Notes: generated by a model from the letters alone, not told the origin. DNA of 64,000 nucleotides from Sphingobacterium thalpophilum (GCF_901482695.1 NZ_LR590484.1:434001-498000); one strand, 5' to 3'; positions 37,311 through 46,332 are shown, numbered from the stretch's first letter. Program-made: numbers and translations.

Positions 37311-38204
37311 TTAATTTAATGACCTGTATTCATTAGGCGATACGCCTGTTTTCTGCTTGAAAAGGCGTGAGAAATGTTGCGGATATTTAAAGCCCAATTC
37401 ATATGCAATCTCGCTAATGGATTTACTGCTGTCAAAAATTCTTTCTTTGGCAACTTCAATAACTTTTGATTGTATATATTCCTGTGCCGTTTTGCCAGTT
37501 TCTTTCTTAATCAAATCGCCAAAATAATTCGCAGACAGATTTAATTCATCAGCACAGTAAGCCACGGCAGGCAAACCAATATTAACAGGTTTGTCAGATG
37601 AAAAGTAGCCGTTTAATAATTCTTCAAACCTTTCCAAAACCCCTTTGTTGATATTCTCCCTTGTGATAAATTGGCGGTCATAGAAACGGGTACAGTAATT
37701 TAAAAACAGTTCGATATTATTTGCTATCAATTGTTTGCTATGCTTGTCGATAGCGTGCTGTAATTCATATTCTATCTTAGCGAAACAGTCCATTATGATT
37801 TTTCTTTCCTGCTCCGATAAATGTAAGGCTTCGTTTACCGCATAAGAGAAAAAATGGTAACTATCCATATTTTTTCCAACTGAAGTACCCAATAACAAAT
37901 CGGGGTGAAATACCAAAGCGATACCCTGTGGCTGATAGTAATCTTCTCCGTTTTCACCAATTACCTGTCCGGGAGCAAGAAATATCAATGTACCTTCCTC
38001 ATAGTCGTAAGTATTCAATCCGTAACGCAAATCTCCACAATAAATCTGTTTCAGGAATACCGTATAAAAACCATAACGCATCCGACTTAGCTTTCTTGGG
38101 TCGGCTTTATCCAGATGAACCACGCTTACCAACGGGTGCAGGGTTTCGTTATTATTAAAAGCATTATATTCCTTTATCGTGCTGAAATTCAGTATATCAT
38201 CCAT
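37311..38204 (-). CDS. AraC-family regulator, paralogue 2
   Basis: 297 residues, strongly similar along its length to paralogues 1 and 3. Sensing domain: MRYGFYTVFLKQIYCGDLRY and GTLIFLAPGQVIGEN. DNA-binding domain: CADELNLSANYFGDLIKKET and ISEIAYELGFKYPQHFSRLF, the last almost identical in all three, in line with a shared operator. Divergent from the flavodoxin operon at 38361; its own -7 TAAATTTG is at 38229-38236 on the minus strand. Confidence 0.92.
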   Translation of the reverse strand: MDDILNFSTIKEYNAFNNNETLHPLVSVVHLDKADPRKLSRMRYGFYTVFLKQIYCGDLRYGLNTYDYEEGTLIFLAPGQVIGENGEDYYQPQGIALVFHPDLLLGTSVGKNMDSYHFFSYAVNEALHLSEQERKIIMDCFAKIEYELQHAIDKHSKQLIANNIELFLNYCTRFYDRQFITRENINKGVLERFEELLNGYFSSDKPVNIGLPAVAYCADELNLSANYFGDLIKKETGKTAQEYIQSKVIEVAKERIFDSSKSISEIAYELGFKYPQHFSRLFKQKTGVSPNEYRSLN

Positions 38205-38228
38205 TGTCTAACTGTTTAAATACTAATA

Positions 38229-38340
38229 CAAATTTACAAAATCATTCCCCTTGTTTAACGCTACTATACCCCAATCGGTAATATTGGTAGGTAAAACCGT
38301 AATTGGTATAAGTTCGGAAAATTTATTATTCAGAATTTTG
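38229..38340. promoter_or_regulatory. Divergent control region B with AraC operator
   Basis: Half-sites TCGGTAATATTGGTA (38275) and ACCGTAATTGGTATA (38296), 21 bp apart. The rightward -7-like GAATTTTG ends at 38340, 44 bp after the second half-site start. The leftward araC -7 lies 39 bp from the operator, exactly as in regions A and D. Confidence 0.75.
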
Positions 38341-38360
38341 TATAGATAAAATGTTATAAG

Positions 38361-38987
38361 ATGAAAATACGAACAACATATTATTTGTGGCTGAACACTA
38401 TTATATTGCTACTGTCGTCTTGTGCGAAAGCAGATGGATTACCGGGGAAAGGCGAATTATTAGAAGATAAAAAGGTACTCATTGTTTACCTTTCCCGCAC
38501 CCAAAATACAAAGACAGTAGCCGAAATTATCCATAAAAATGTTGGTGGAACTTTGGTGGCACTGGAATTAGAAACACCATATCCCGAACATTATCAAACA
38601 ACGGTAAATCAGGTAGCGGAGGAAAACAGGACAGGTTTTTTGCCACCCTTAAAAACAAAGATTGACAGTATACAGAAATACGATGTTGTCTTTGTCGGTT
38701 TTCCAACTTGGGGAATGCAGTTGCCGCCACCGATGAAAAGTTTTTTAAAGCAATATGATTTAAGCGGTAAAAAAGTAATCCCGTTCAACACCAACGGCGG
38801 TTATGGTATTGGCAGCAGTTTTCAAACGGTAAAAGAACTATGCCCGAAAAGCGAAGTGTTTGACGGCTTCACGGTTAAAGGCGGTTCGGAAAGGGACGGA
38901 ATTTTATTTGTAATGGAGGGCGATAAAGAAGTTCAGGTGCAATCAGAAGTAAAGAAATGGCTTCAGAAAATTGGTTTGCTTAAATAA
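38361..38987 (+). CDS. Flavodoxin-fold lipoprotein
   Basis: 208 residues. The signal ends in LLLSSC (lipid Cys near 21). The flavodoxin_4-type domain follows: VLIVYLSRTQNTKTVAEIIH holds the FMN phosphate loop, FVGFPTWGMQLPPPMKSFL the second FMN loop. It would bind FMN and pass electrons, but apparently on the outer face of a membrane, which is unusual for a flavodoxin. Its stop overlaps the next start (TAATG). Confidence 0.88.
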   Translation: MKIRTTYYLWLNTIILLLSSCAKADGLPGKGELLEDKKVLIVYLSRTQNTKTVAEIIHKNVGGTLVALELETPYPEHYQTTVNQVAEENRTGFLPPLKTKIDSIQKYDVVFVGFPTWGMQLPPPMKSFLKQYDLSGKKVIPFNTNGGYGIGSSFQTVKELCPKSEVFDGFTVKGGSERDGILFVMEGDKEVQVQSEVKKWLQKIGLLK

Positions 38988-40018
38988 TGTCTGACTTAAA
39001 AGAAATAAGAATGATAGGTCATAACATCATATTGCTATTTGCCCTTTTCGCAGGAAGCTGTTCATTTTCCACTACATCAGGTCATACTGGAACAGGCAAT
39101 CAAAATAATACAGATACCACCAGTACAATGAACACCCATCTTACTACAAGCAATTTTGTTCAGGATATTATCAAACACCCTGCATTCAGTGGCTTTGGCG
39201 AATTGTTGTTGCCCAATGACGATAACACCCGCTATTACAATACGCCAATCACAAACATTGGTAAATTGATGCCCTATCATAATGCGGTTAACCCTGACGA
39301 GATTGTACAATCGCTCAATCAGTTGATTGATGATACCAATAACGGGAAAACCGTTTTTTACAGCTTTTATACCGAAGCACAGAAGAAGCAAGACCCCAAT
39401 AAAAACAATACAGGACTGTTCTTTTACCGTGGCGACCCCGATGCACCGTTTGCCATAGTCTGCCCAGGTGGTGCATTTGCCTACGTTGGTTCGTTGCACG
39501 AGGGATTACCGTTGGCAAATGAAATCAGTAAAAAGAAATTGAATGCCTTTGTCATCCGTTACCGGATTGGCAATGAGCAATGGGCAACGGAAGATTTGGC
39601 AAATGCGATAAGTTTCATTTTTCAGAATGCAAAGACCCTGCAAGTAGATACAAAGAACTATTCATTATGGGGTTTTTCCGCAGGTGCGAGAATGGTAGGC
39701 AATATTGCGGATTATGGTGTTAATGCCTTTACCACAGGTAACCATCCGAAACCTGTCACCGCAGTAATCGCCTACACAGGTCAATCCACATACAATAAAG
39801 GATTTCCCACCACATTCATTACTAACAGTGAAAATGACCGGATAGCCAATATAGCAACCGTAGATAGGCGTGTTCAGAATTTGAAAAACGCAGGCGTTAC
39901 CGTTGCTTACGAACGGTATAAAACCGCAGGTCACGGGTTCGCTTTGGGAACGGGTACAGATGCGGCAGGTTGGCTTCCCAAAGCCGTAGATTTTTGGAAA
40001 AGTAAGATGATAAAGTAA
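38987..40018 (+). CDS. Alpha/beta hydrolase lipoprotein (esterase/BD-FAE-like)
   Basis: 343 residues; start at 38987 is coupled to the flavodoxin stop, with 39011 (MIGHNIILLFALFAGSC) as an alternative that gives a tighter lipoprotein signal. The hydrolase domain has the oxyanion segment IVCPGGAFAYVG, nucleophile Ser in LWGFSAGARM, and Asp and His in NSENDRI and TAGHGFALG. It likely cleaves an ester or lactone outside the inner membrane. Second gene of the operator B operon. Confidence 0.87.
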   Translation: MSDLKEIRMIGHNIILLFALFAGSCSFSTTSGHTGTGNQNNTDTTSTMNTHLTTSNFVQDIIKHPAFSGFGELLLPNDDNTRYYNTPITNIGKLMPYHNAVNPDEIVQSLNQLIDDTNNGKTVFYSFYTEAQKKQDPNKNNTGLFFYRGDPDAPFAIVCPGGAFAYVGSLHEGLPLANEISKKKLNAFVIRYRIGNEQWATEDLANAISFIFQNAKTLQVDTKNYSLWGFSAGARMVGNIADYGVNAFTTGNHPKPVTAVIAYTGQSTYNKGFPTTFITNSENDRIANIATVDRRVQNLKNAGVTVAYERYKTAGHGFALGTGTDAAGWLPKAVDFWKSKMIK

Positions 40019-40080
40019 TATTATTTTTATTGGGGCGTGACCCTTTGCATTTTTGCCAACATATAACAAACTGTAAAGAA

Positions 40081-40425
40081 CTATTTTCCTGTGACTTTTT
40101 TTCGGTGATTAATACCCCAATCCCTCAATGCTTTTATGACATCGCCAAGCGAAGCAGCATAAGGTGTTGTCGTATATTCAACAATTACGGGCGACTCATT
40201 ATAAACAGTTCGTTTAATCAATGTATGTTCTTCCAAGTCTTTCAACTCTTTGGCAAGGACTTTTGACGTAATCTTTGGAATACTTCGTTCAATTTCTCTA
40301 AAACGATTGTTGCCTGCCGAAATTGAAATCAATATCATCAGCTTCCATTTGCCACTTATTACGTCCAACGCATCTCTGACAGGAAGCATTGCCGAAGAAC
40401 ATTCAGTATGGTTTGCTTTGCTCAT
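40081..40425 (-). CDS. HxlR-family transcriptional regulator
   Basis: 114 residues with the winged-helix HxlR layout: VISGKWKLMILISIS, RFREIERSIPKITSKVLAKE, LEEHTLIKRTVY. Cys9 (HTECSSAM) lies where redox- and quinone-sensing HxlR proteins such as YodB and HypR carry their reactive Cys. It is divergent from the DoxX and NmrA-like genes; the 91-bp gap contains a 20-bp palindrome that is its likely operator. Confidence 0.92.
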   Translation of the reverse strand: MSKANHTECSSAMLPVRDALDVISGKWKLMILISISAGNNRFREIERSIPKITSKVLAKELKDLEEHTLIKRTVYNESPVIVEYTTTPYAASLGDVIKALRDWGINHRKKVTGK

Positions 40426-40462
40426 TATTTTGCTTTTTCCGCTTACCTTTAGGTAACTGCTA

Positions 40463-40492
40463 TACTTTTGTAAGCAAAAGTAAGTATCTTTG
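40463..40492. promoter_or_regulatory. HxlR operator palindrome and divergent -7 elements
   Basis: TACTTTTG-TAAG-CAAAAGTA (40463-40482) is a perfect palindrome with 8-bp arms. The right arm read on the minus strand is TACTTTTG, a -7 element for hxlR; on the plus strand TATCTTTG (40485-40492) is the -7 for the DoxX gene. A repressor bound here would block both promoters. Confidence 0.75.
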
Positions 40493-40516
40493 CTGAAACA
40501 GAAAAATATTATAATA

Positions 40517-40885
40517 ATGAATATAGCACTTTGGATAGCACAGGGAATACTTGCCGCAATGTTTGCAATGGCAGGCGTTATGAAATCAACTCAGCCTATT
40601 GACAAACTAATGAAATCGGGACTGAACTGGGTTGAGCGAGTTCCTGTTTCAACGGTCAGAATCATAGGACTATCAGAACTATTGGGTGCGATTGGTTTAA
40701 TCCTGCCTTTGGCATTGGGTATTTTTCCGATACTTACGCCCGTTGCGGCAGTCGGACTTGCGCTAATAATGATTTTAGCAGCAGTTCATCACTTAAAACA
40801 CAAAGAAAATAAAGCAATCGTTTTCAACGCTGTTCTTTTCGCATTAGCTGTTTTCGTTGCTTACGGACGTTTTAATTCACTCTAA
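40517..40885 (+). CDS. DoxX-family membrane protein
   Basis: 122 residues from the ATG at 40517. Four hydrophobic segments and family motifs MAGVMKSTQPIDKLMKSGLN and IIGLSELLGAIGLILP. DoxX-like proteins sit in the inner membrane and are linked to quinone or sulfur redox and stress, with no firm reaction known. It is controlled from the HxlR palindrome and is followed 10 bp later by an NmrA-like reductase. Confidence 0.88.
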   Translation: MNIALWIAQGILAAMFAMAGVMKSTQPIDKLMKSGLNWVERVPVSTVRIIGLSELLGAIGLILPLALGIFPILTPVAAVGLALIMILAAVHHLKHKENKAIVFNAVLFALAVFVAYGRFNSL

Positions 40886-40895
40886 AAAAAATCAA

Positions 40896-41531
40896 ATGAA
40901 CATTACCATATTTGGCGGAACAGGAGCAACAGGACTTTTGCTCATCGAAAAAGCATTGAAAAGCGGACATACAATTACCGTGTTTGCACGAACACCGTCT
41001 AAGATTTCTATCAAAAACGACAACCTTAGAATTGTAAAAGGGGAATTGACAGAACCCGAAAAAATTGAAGAAGCTATAAAAAACGCAGATGCGGTAATCA
41101 GTGTTTTAGGACCTGCTCAAAAAACAAAAGGACTTATTATTGCCGATGGCATTAAAAACATCGTGGAAACAATGAAAAAAAATGGCGTAAAACGCCTGAT
41201 TGCCACAGCAACACCAAGTTTTAAGGACAGTAACGACAAATTCCAATTCGGATTTGCGTTTGGTGTTTTTATGGTAAAGGCGTTAATCAAAGACAGCTAC
41301 AATAACATTGTTCTGACAGGAAAATATATTTCTGAAAGTGGTTTGGATTGGACAATTGTTCGGCTCCCAATGTTGAATGATAAACCCGCAAGCGGAAAAA
41401 TAAAGGCAGGTTATACAGGTGACGGAACTGTTAGTTTGTTTTCTCTTTCGCGAGCCGATTTAGCTGACTTTTTATTGCAACAGTTGAGCGATAAAAAATG
41501 GTTACACAAATCACCTGTAATCAGCAATTGA
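40896..41531 (+). CDS. NAD(P)H-binding protein, NmrA/SDR-a5 type
   Basis: 211 residues from the ATG at 40896, where MNITIFGGTGATGLLLIEKA gives the nucleotide motif. VISVLGPAQKTKGLIIADG and GLDWTIVRLPML are family blocks. No signal peptide, unlike its distant homologue at 36525. Partner of the DoxX gene in the HxlR-controlled unit; may act as a quinone or flavin reductase or a redox sensor. Confidence 0.87.
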   Translation: MNITIFGGTGATGLLLIEKALKSGHTITVFARTPSKISIKNDNLRIVKGELTEPEKIEEAIKNADAVISVLGPAQKTKGLIIADGIKNIVETMKKNGVKRLIATATPSFKDSNDKFQFGFAFGVFMVKALIKDSYNNIVLTGKYISESGLDWTIVRLPMLNDKPASGKIKAGYTGDGTVSLFSLSRADLADFLLQQLSDKKWLHKSPVISN

Positions 41532-41606
41532 CCAACGACAATAATCGCTACGCAAAGTCCCATACCATTGGTGATTATTGTGAATATAAATATTTTTAGA
41601 ATGTAC

Positions 41607-41629
41607 AAGCAGGAAATTCATTCCTGCTT
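41607..41629 (+). terminator. Intrinsic terminator after the HxlR-controlled unit
   Basis: AAGCAGGAA and TTCCTGCTT form a perfect 9-bp stem with a 5-nt loop, followed by TTTTTG. Confidence 0.85.
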
Positions 41630-41690
41630 TTTTTGTACGGTACAAAAATCTTTATCTATCGTGCTAAACCAATCAGGGGAAAACGCCACA

Positions 41691-41756
41691 TCAGTAATAT
41701 TGGTAGGTAAAGCAGTAATAGGTATAAGTCTCGTACATTTTATTTTCCGAAATTTA
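41691..41756 (+). promoter_or_regulatory. Operator C and promoter of the CMD-hydrolase operon
   Basis: Half-sites TCAGTAATATTGGTA (41691) and GCAGTAATAGGTATA (41712), 21 bp apart, nearly identical to operator B. The -7-like GAAATTTA ends at 41756, 44 bp after the second half-site start. There is no araC gene next to it, so one of the three paralogues must act in trans. Confidence 0.72.
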
Positions 41757-41774
41757 TATATCAAATACAAGAAA

Positions 41775-42506
41775 ATGAAGCAATTAAAAATAATCAGTAT
41801 GATAACAATGATAGTTTCTATCTCATTGTTTACAAATCCCATAAAAGCACAGCAAATGGCAGCAACAAATAAAAGTTTAAGCCCGCAAGAGCAGAGCATT
41901 ATCTCCCTTTCCGCATTGACCGCAAAAGGCGATTTGGAGAAACTCAAAACAGCCTTAAATACAGGGCTTGAAAATGGGCTTACCGTTAATGAAATAAAAG
42001 AAGCACTGGTACACACCTATTCTTATTGCGGGTTTCCACGTAGCATAAGGGGCTTGCAAACCTTTATGGAAGTAATGAACGAACGCAAGGAAAAAGGCAT
42101 CAACGATAAGGTTGGCAAAGAGGCTTCAAAGATTGATGAAACAGGCAGTAAGTACGAGCGTGGTAAAAAGATTTTAGACGAACTGACCAAAACGCCACAG
42201 CCCGACACGCTTTCAGGCTATTCAGCATTTGCACCGACAATAGATACCTTTTTAAAAGAACATCTCTTTGCAGATATTTTTGAAAGGGATGTATTGAGCT
42301 ATGTTCAAAGAGAACTGGTTACCGTTTCCGTAATAGCCGCTATTGGCAACGCAGAACCGATGCTAAAGAGCCATCTGACCATTTGCCTGAATGTAGGCTT
42401 AACGCCGGAGCAGTTACAGGAATATGTTGAGATGCTGAAATCAGCCATAGGGAAAAAGGATGCGAAAACAGCACAAAAAGTCTTGGACGAAGTGCTTACA
42501 AAATAA
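41775..42506 (+). CDS. Secreted carboxymuconolactone decarboxylase-family protein (CMD1)
   Basis: 243 residues from the ATG at 41775, which starts a Sec signal (MITMIVSISLFTNPIKAQQ). Two CMD-like helical repeats follow: LTVNEIKEALVHTYSYCGFP and LVTVSVIAAIGNAEPMLKSH with NVGLTPEQLQEYVEML. The AhpD-type CxxC is absent. Family members decarboxylate or isomerise lactones, or are peroxidase-like; the reaction here is unknown. Paralogue of the gene at 49267. Confidence 0.88.
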   Translation: MKQLKIISMITMIVSISLFTNPIKAQQMAATNKSLSPQEQSIISLSALTAKGDLEKLKTALNTGLENGLTVNEIKEALVHTYSYCGFPRSIRGLQTFMEVMNERKEKGINDKVGKEASKIDETGSKYERGKKILDELTKTPQPDTLSGYSAFAPTIDTFLKEHLFADIFERDVLSYVQRELVTVSVIAAIGNAEPMLKSHLTICLNVGLTPEQLQEYVEMLKSAIGKKDAKTAQKVLDEVLTK

Positions 42507-42514
42507 ATGAAAAG

Positions 42515-43600
42515 ATGAAAAAAATAACATTTTTACTAATGACAATCGCTATGGCAGCTTGTACAAACGTAGAAAATACCAAAGATGCGAACGACCAAAA
42601 ACCTTTGGTTATCGAAAAGCAAGGCAGTTTTACGGTAGGTGGAACAATGATTACAGCACCGGGAAACTTCGAGGTAGCTAATGCGCTGAAACCCGACGGA
42701 CAAACGCTGCACGGCGACCACGCCTATGTTTTTTATCAGGTTCCTCCCAAAGCGCATAAATTCCCGTTAGTGTTCTTACACGGCGCAGGTCAGTCTAAAA
42801 AAACGTGGGAAACCACACCTGACGGTCGTGAGGGTTTCCAAAATATCTTTTTGAGAAAAGGTTACGGAGTTTATCTGCTTGACCAGCCTCGGCGTGGCGA
42901 AGCAGGCAAAAGTACCGTGGATGCAACGGTTAAGGCTTCTGCGGATGAACAGTTTTGGTTTACCCAATTCAGGATAGGTAATTATCCAGATTACTTCCCT
43001 AACGTGCAGTTCCCTAAAGACAAAGCCTCATTAGAGCAGTTTTATAGGCAAATGACCCCCAACGTAGGTGCTTTTGATGCCAACGTTGTTACTGATGCAG
43101 TATCACAATTATTCGACAAAATTGGCGAGGGCATTCTGATTACACACTCACAGGGTTGTGGCGTGGGTTGGCTCACAGCCATAAAGAACGACAAGGTTAA
43201 AGCGGTGGTAGCTTATGAACCTTATAGCGGTTTTGTGTTCCCGCAGGGAGAACTGCCACAGCCTATCAAATCAACAGGGCTTTTCGGTGCTTTAAGTGGC
43301 GTGGAGATACCACTGGCTGATTTTGAGAAGCTGACCAAAAAACCTATCGTTATCTATTATGGCGATAACATCTCCAAAGAGCCAACCAAGGTATGGAACC
43401 AAGACCACTGGCGTTCAGGGCTTGAAATGGCAAGGCTCTGGACGGCAACCATCAATAAACACGGTGGCGATGCCAAAGTGGTGCATCTGCCTGAAATTGG
43501 AATAAATGGTAATACACACTTTATAATGTCCGACCTGAACAATGTACGGGTAGCCGACCTTATGGCTGACTGGTTAAAAGAGAAAGGACTGGATAAATAA
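42515..43600 (+). CDS. Alpha/beta hydrolase lipoprotein
   Basis: 361 residues with a lipoprotein signal (LLMTIAMAAC). Hydrolase features are FPLVFLHGAGQSKKTWETT (oxyanion HG), nucleophile Ser in ILITHSQGCGVGW, acid in IVIYYGDNI and His in NGNTHFIMSD. GYGVYLLDQPRRGEAG is typical of this group. Not closely similar to the hydrolases at 43627 and 48135. It starts 8 bp after CMD1 and its stop overlaps the next possible start (TAATG). Confidence 0.88.
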   Translation: MKKITFLLMTIAMAACTNVENTKDANDQKPLVIEKQGSFTVGGTMITAPGNFEVANALKPDGQTLHGDHAYVFYQVPPKAHKFPLVFLHGAGQSKKTWETTPDGREGFQNIFLRKGYGVYLLDQPRRGEAGKSTVDATVKASADEQFWFTQFRIGNYPDYFPNVQFPKDKASLEQFYRQMTPNVGAFDANVVTDAVSQLFDKIGEGILITHSQGCGVGWLTAIKNDKVKAVVAYEPYSGFVFPQGELPQPIKSTGLFGALSGVEIPLADFEKLTKKPIVIYYGDNISKEPTKVWNQDHWRSGLEMARLWTATINKHGGDAKVVHLPEIGINGNTHFIMSDLNNVRVADLMADWLKEKGLDK

Positions 43601-43626
43601 TGGTTAAACATAAAATAATTAGAAAA

Positions 43627-44685
43627 ATGAAAAAGTTAACATCAATAATTGCAGTAGCTATGTCAACATTTGCAACCGATACAGTCAATGCCCAATACCA
43701 TCAAAAGGCTGAACAAAATCCTTTTACGTTGGTATATGACGGAGCCATAACCAAAAATGAAAAAGGTAAAGTGAACATCCATCCTGTTACCTATAAATTG
43801 AACGGGATAGATATTGCTGCCAACGTTTATACGCCAGCACACTATGATGCTTCAAAAAAATATCCGGCAGTAGTGGTAGCACACCCTAACGGTGGTATCA
43901 AAGAGCAGACTGCTGGGCTATATGCGCAGAATTTGGCAGGAGCAGGTTATATCACTATTGCCTTTGATGCAGCCTATCAGGGAGCAAGCGGTGGAGAACC
44001 TCGTCATACCGATAAGCCTCAATACCGCACTGAAGATTTACACGGGGCGGCAGATTTTATTACACAATATCCAGGCGTTGATGCCAACCGTTTAGGTGTA
44101 TTGGGTATCTGTGGCGGTGGAGGTTACACGTTGAAAGCTGCCCAGTCTGACAAACGTTTCAAAGCTGTGGCTACGTTAAGTATGTTCAATTCGGGCGAGG
44201 TAAGACGTAACGGCTTCCAAAACTCACAATTGAACAATATTCAGGAGCGCATTAAACAAGCATCAGATGCACGTGCACAGGAAGCCGCAGGCGGTAAGAT
44301 CCTGTTTTCAGGTGTGGCAAGCATTACCGATGAAGAAATCGCAAAAACACCGACCGATTTGTACCGTGAGGGCTATGAATACTATTACAGAACCCACGCA
44401 CATCCAAACTCTACTTTTCTGTACACCACAAGTAGTTTAATGGATTTAATGGCGTGGGATGCTACCGACCAGATTGAACTAATCAATCAGCCTTTGCTGA
44501 TGATGGCAGGAAGCAAAGCCGATACAAAATATATGACCGATGAAGCCTTTGCCAAAGCCACCAATGCTAAAAACAAGGAATTGTTTTTGATTGAGGGAGC
44601 TACGCATATCCAAACTTATTGGAAACCCGAATATGTATCACAGGTAGTAAAAAAATTATTGAGCTTTTATCAGACCAATCTTTAA
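43627..44685 (+). CDS. Secreted dienelactone-hydrolase-like enzyme (Cys nucleophile) 1
   Basis: 352 residues from the ATG at 43627 (MKKLTSIIAVAMSTFATDTV, cut near NAQ); a coupled ATG at 43600 is the alternative. The nucleophile elbow is LGICGGGGY, with Cys instead of Ser, as in dienelactone hydrolases; acid and His are in MAGSKADTKYM and EGATHIQTYW. AFDAAYQGASGGEPRHTD precedes the elbow. Paralogue of the gene at 48135. It likely opens a lactone or cleaves an ester outside the inner membrane. Confidence 0.85.
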   Translation: MKKLTSIIAVAMSTFATDTVNAQYHQKAEQNPFTLVYDGAITKNEKGKVNIHPVTYKLNGIDIAANVYTPAHYDASKKYPAVVVAHPNGGIKEQTAGLYAQNLAGAGYITIAFDAAYQGASGGEPRHTDKPQYRTEDLHGAADFITQYPGVDANRLGVLGICGGGGYTLKAAQSDKRFKAVATLSMFNSGEVRRNGFQNSQLNNIQERIKQASDARAQEAAGGKILFSGVASITDEEIAKTPTDLYREGYEYYYRTHAHPNSTFLYTTSSLMDLMAWDATDQIELINQPLLMMAGSKADTKYMTDEAFAKATNAKNKELFLIEGATHIQTYWKPEYVSQVVKKLLSFYQTNL

Positions 44686-44688
44686 GAA

Positions 44689-45180
44689 ATGATAAAGCAT
44701 AATTTAATGTATATCCTGCCGCTTGTAGCGATGCTATTCACAGCGTGCAACAACAATCAGAAAATGGAAGAAACAAAACAGCACAGTGAGCCAGTTTTCG
44801 CAAAAGGCGAAAAGGTTACCAACGATAATTTTACCGGAACGGTTTACCTCAACTATTTGGTAGAAACCGATACTACCCATAATGTAAATATTGGTTCTGT
44901 AACCTTTGAGCCGGGAGCAAGAACAAACTGGCACTACCACAAAGGCGGACAGATACTTTTGGTAACCGAGGGAACAGGTCTGTATCAGGAAAAAGGTAAG
45001 CCGATTGAAATCATTAAAAAGGGCGAAGTAGTAAAATGTCCGCCCAATATTGAGCATTGGCACGGAGCAACACTCACCGAAGCAATGACACATATTGCCA
45101 TAGGAACGAATACCAATATCGGCGGTGCTGTTTGGCTGCAACCTGTAACCGATGAAGAATATAATGCAGGATTGAAATAA
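44689..45180 (+). CDS. Cupin-domain lipoprotein 1
   Basis: 163 residues with a lipoprotein signal (LPLVAMLFTAC). Single cupin barrel: FEPGARTNWHYHKGGQILLV contributes the HxH pair and PPNIEHWHGATL the later His, so a metal site is likely. Cupins of this kind sit beside CMD and AKR genes in many bacteria, role unclear. Last gene of the operator C operon, 3 bp after the hydrolase. Paralogue at 47630. Confidence 0.88.
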   Translation: MIKHNLMYILPLVAMLFTACNNNQKMEETKQHSEPVFAKGEKVTNDNFTGTVYLNYLVETDTTHNVNIGSVTFEPGARTNWHYHKGGQILLVTEGTGLYQEKGKPIEIIKKGEVVKCPPNIEHWHGATLTEAMTHIAIGTNTNIGGAVWLQPVTDEEYNAGLK

Positions 45181-45227
45181 TAACAAGGGATTTATCGAGT
45201 AAAATTCAATAAACCAATCTTTAAAAT

Positions 45228-45263
45228 AAAACCGGGTTTAACGCTGATGTTAAACCCGGTTTT
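45228..45263. terminator. Bidirectional terminator between operon C and araC 3
   Basis: AAAACCGGGTTTAAC and GTTAAACCCGGTTTT form a perfect 15-bp stem with a 6-nt loop and A/T runs on both sides, ending right at the araC stop. Its core is shared with the terminator at 37274. Confidence 0.88.
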
Positions 45264-46160
45264 TTAATTCAAATTCCTGTACTCATTGGGCGAAATGCCC
45301 GTTTCTTTTTTAAACATCCTGCTGAAATGCTGCGGGTATTTAAAGCCAAGCTCATAGGCAATTTCGCTGACGTTCTTGCTATCATCAAACATCTTTTCTT
45401 TAGCAAGGTTCATCAATTTGAGGTGGATATAATCTTGTGCCGTTTTCCCTGTTTCTTTCTTAACAAGGTCGCCAAAATAATTGGAAGACAAGTGAAGTTC
45501 ATTGGCGAAATAGCCTACTTTGGGATGCCCCTCGGTTTGTAATAGTTCTGAACGCAGGTAAGCATCAAGCAGGGTTTCAAACCTTTCCAAAATCCCCCTG
45601 TTTATGGTATCACGGGTAAGAAATTGACGGTCATAAAAACGGTCACAGTAGTTAAGGAACAATTCAATATTGCTGACAACCAACTTATGGCTATGCCTGT
45701 CCAGTCGCTGGTCTATCTCGTCCTCTATTTTAACCAGGCATTCCAAAATGGTTTTCCTTTCTTTTTTTGAAATATGCAAAGCCTCTTTGGTATCATAGGA
45801 AAAAAAGGAAAAATTACCTATTTCCTTAGCTAATGGAGTTCCTATTAAAAAGTCAGGATGAAAAAGCAGACCATAGCCTTTTGGCTGAAATTTTTCGCCA
45901 TCATTTTCAAGAGCCAATACCTGTCCGGGTGCAAAGAAAACGAGTGTCCCCTCCTGATAATCGTAATACTCTTTGCCATAACGGAAATCGCCACACTTCA
46001 CATCTTTCAGGAACACCGCATAAAAGCCAAAGTTCAACGGTCCGTGGTTCAGTGGCTCACATTTTGAAAAGTCAATAACACTTACCAAAGGATGCAGGGT
46101 TTCCACACCCAACAAATCATTATAATCCGATACTTTCTTCAGTTGTTTTATCTCGTCCAT
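45264..46160 (-). CDS. AraC-family regulator, paralogue 3
   Basis: 298 residues, the same architecture as the genes at 28496 and 37311: LNFGFYAVFLKDVKCGDFRY, GTLVFFAPGQVLALEN, then FANELHLSSNYFGDLVKKET and VSEIAYELGFKYPQHFSRMF. The second helix-turn-helix is nearly the same in all three, so they may cross-bind; the sensing domains differ more. Divergent from the MFS gene at 46333; its -7 TAAATTTG is on the minus strand at 46186-46193. Confidence 0.92.
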   Translation of the reverse strand: MDEIKQLKKVSDYNDLLGVETLHPLVSVIDFSKCEPLNHGPLNFGFYAVFLKDVKCGDFRYGKEYYDYQEGTLVFFAPGQVLALENDGEKFQPKGYGLLFHPDFLIGTPLAKEIGNFSFFSYDTKEALHISKKERKTILECLVKIEDEIDQRLDRHSHKLVVSNIELFLNYCDRFYDRQFLTRDTINRGILERFETLLDAYLRSELLQTEGHPKVGYFANELHLSSNYFGDLVKKETGKTAQDYIHLKLMNLAKEKMFDDSKNVSEIAYELGFKYPQHFSRMFKKETGISPNEYRNLN

Positions 46161-46185
46161 AACTACCTGCTAAATTTCTATCATA

Positions 46186-46298
46186 CAAATTTATCTAATT
46201 CTATCCTACTGAATCCACACACGAACTCAAATCAGTAAAAATGGTATGAAAATCAGTGATTTCTATACAGTCCGGCTCACAGGCTACCGCTAATTTTG
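46186..46298. promoter_or_regulatory. Divergent control region D with AraC operator
   Basis: Half-sites TCAGTAAAAATGGTATG (46232) and TCAGTGATTTCTATAC (46253), 21 bp apart. The rightward -7 TAATTTTG ends at 46298, 45 bp after the second half-site start; the leftward araC -7 is 39 bp from the operator. Confidence 0.77.
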
Positions 46299-46332
46299 TA
46301 CAGTTAAAAATAGATAAAATATACATCATAGA

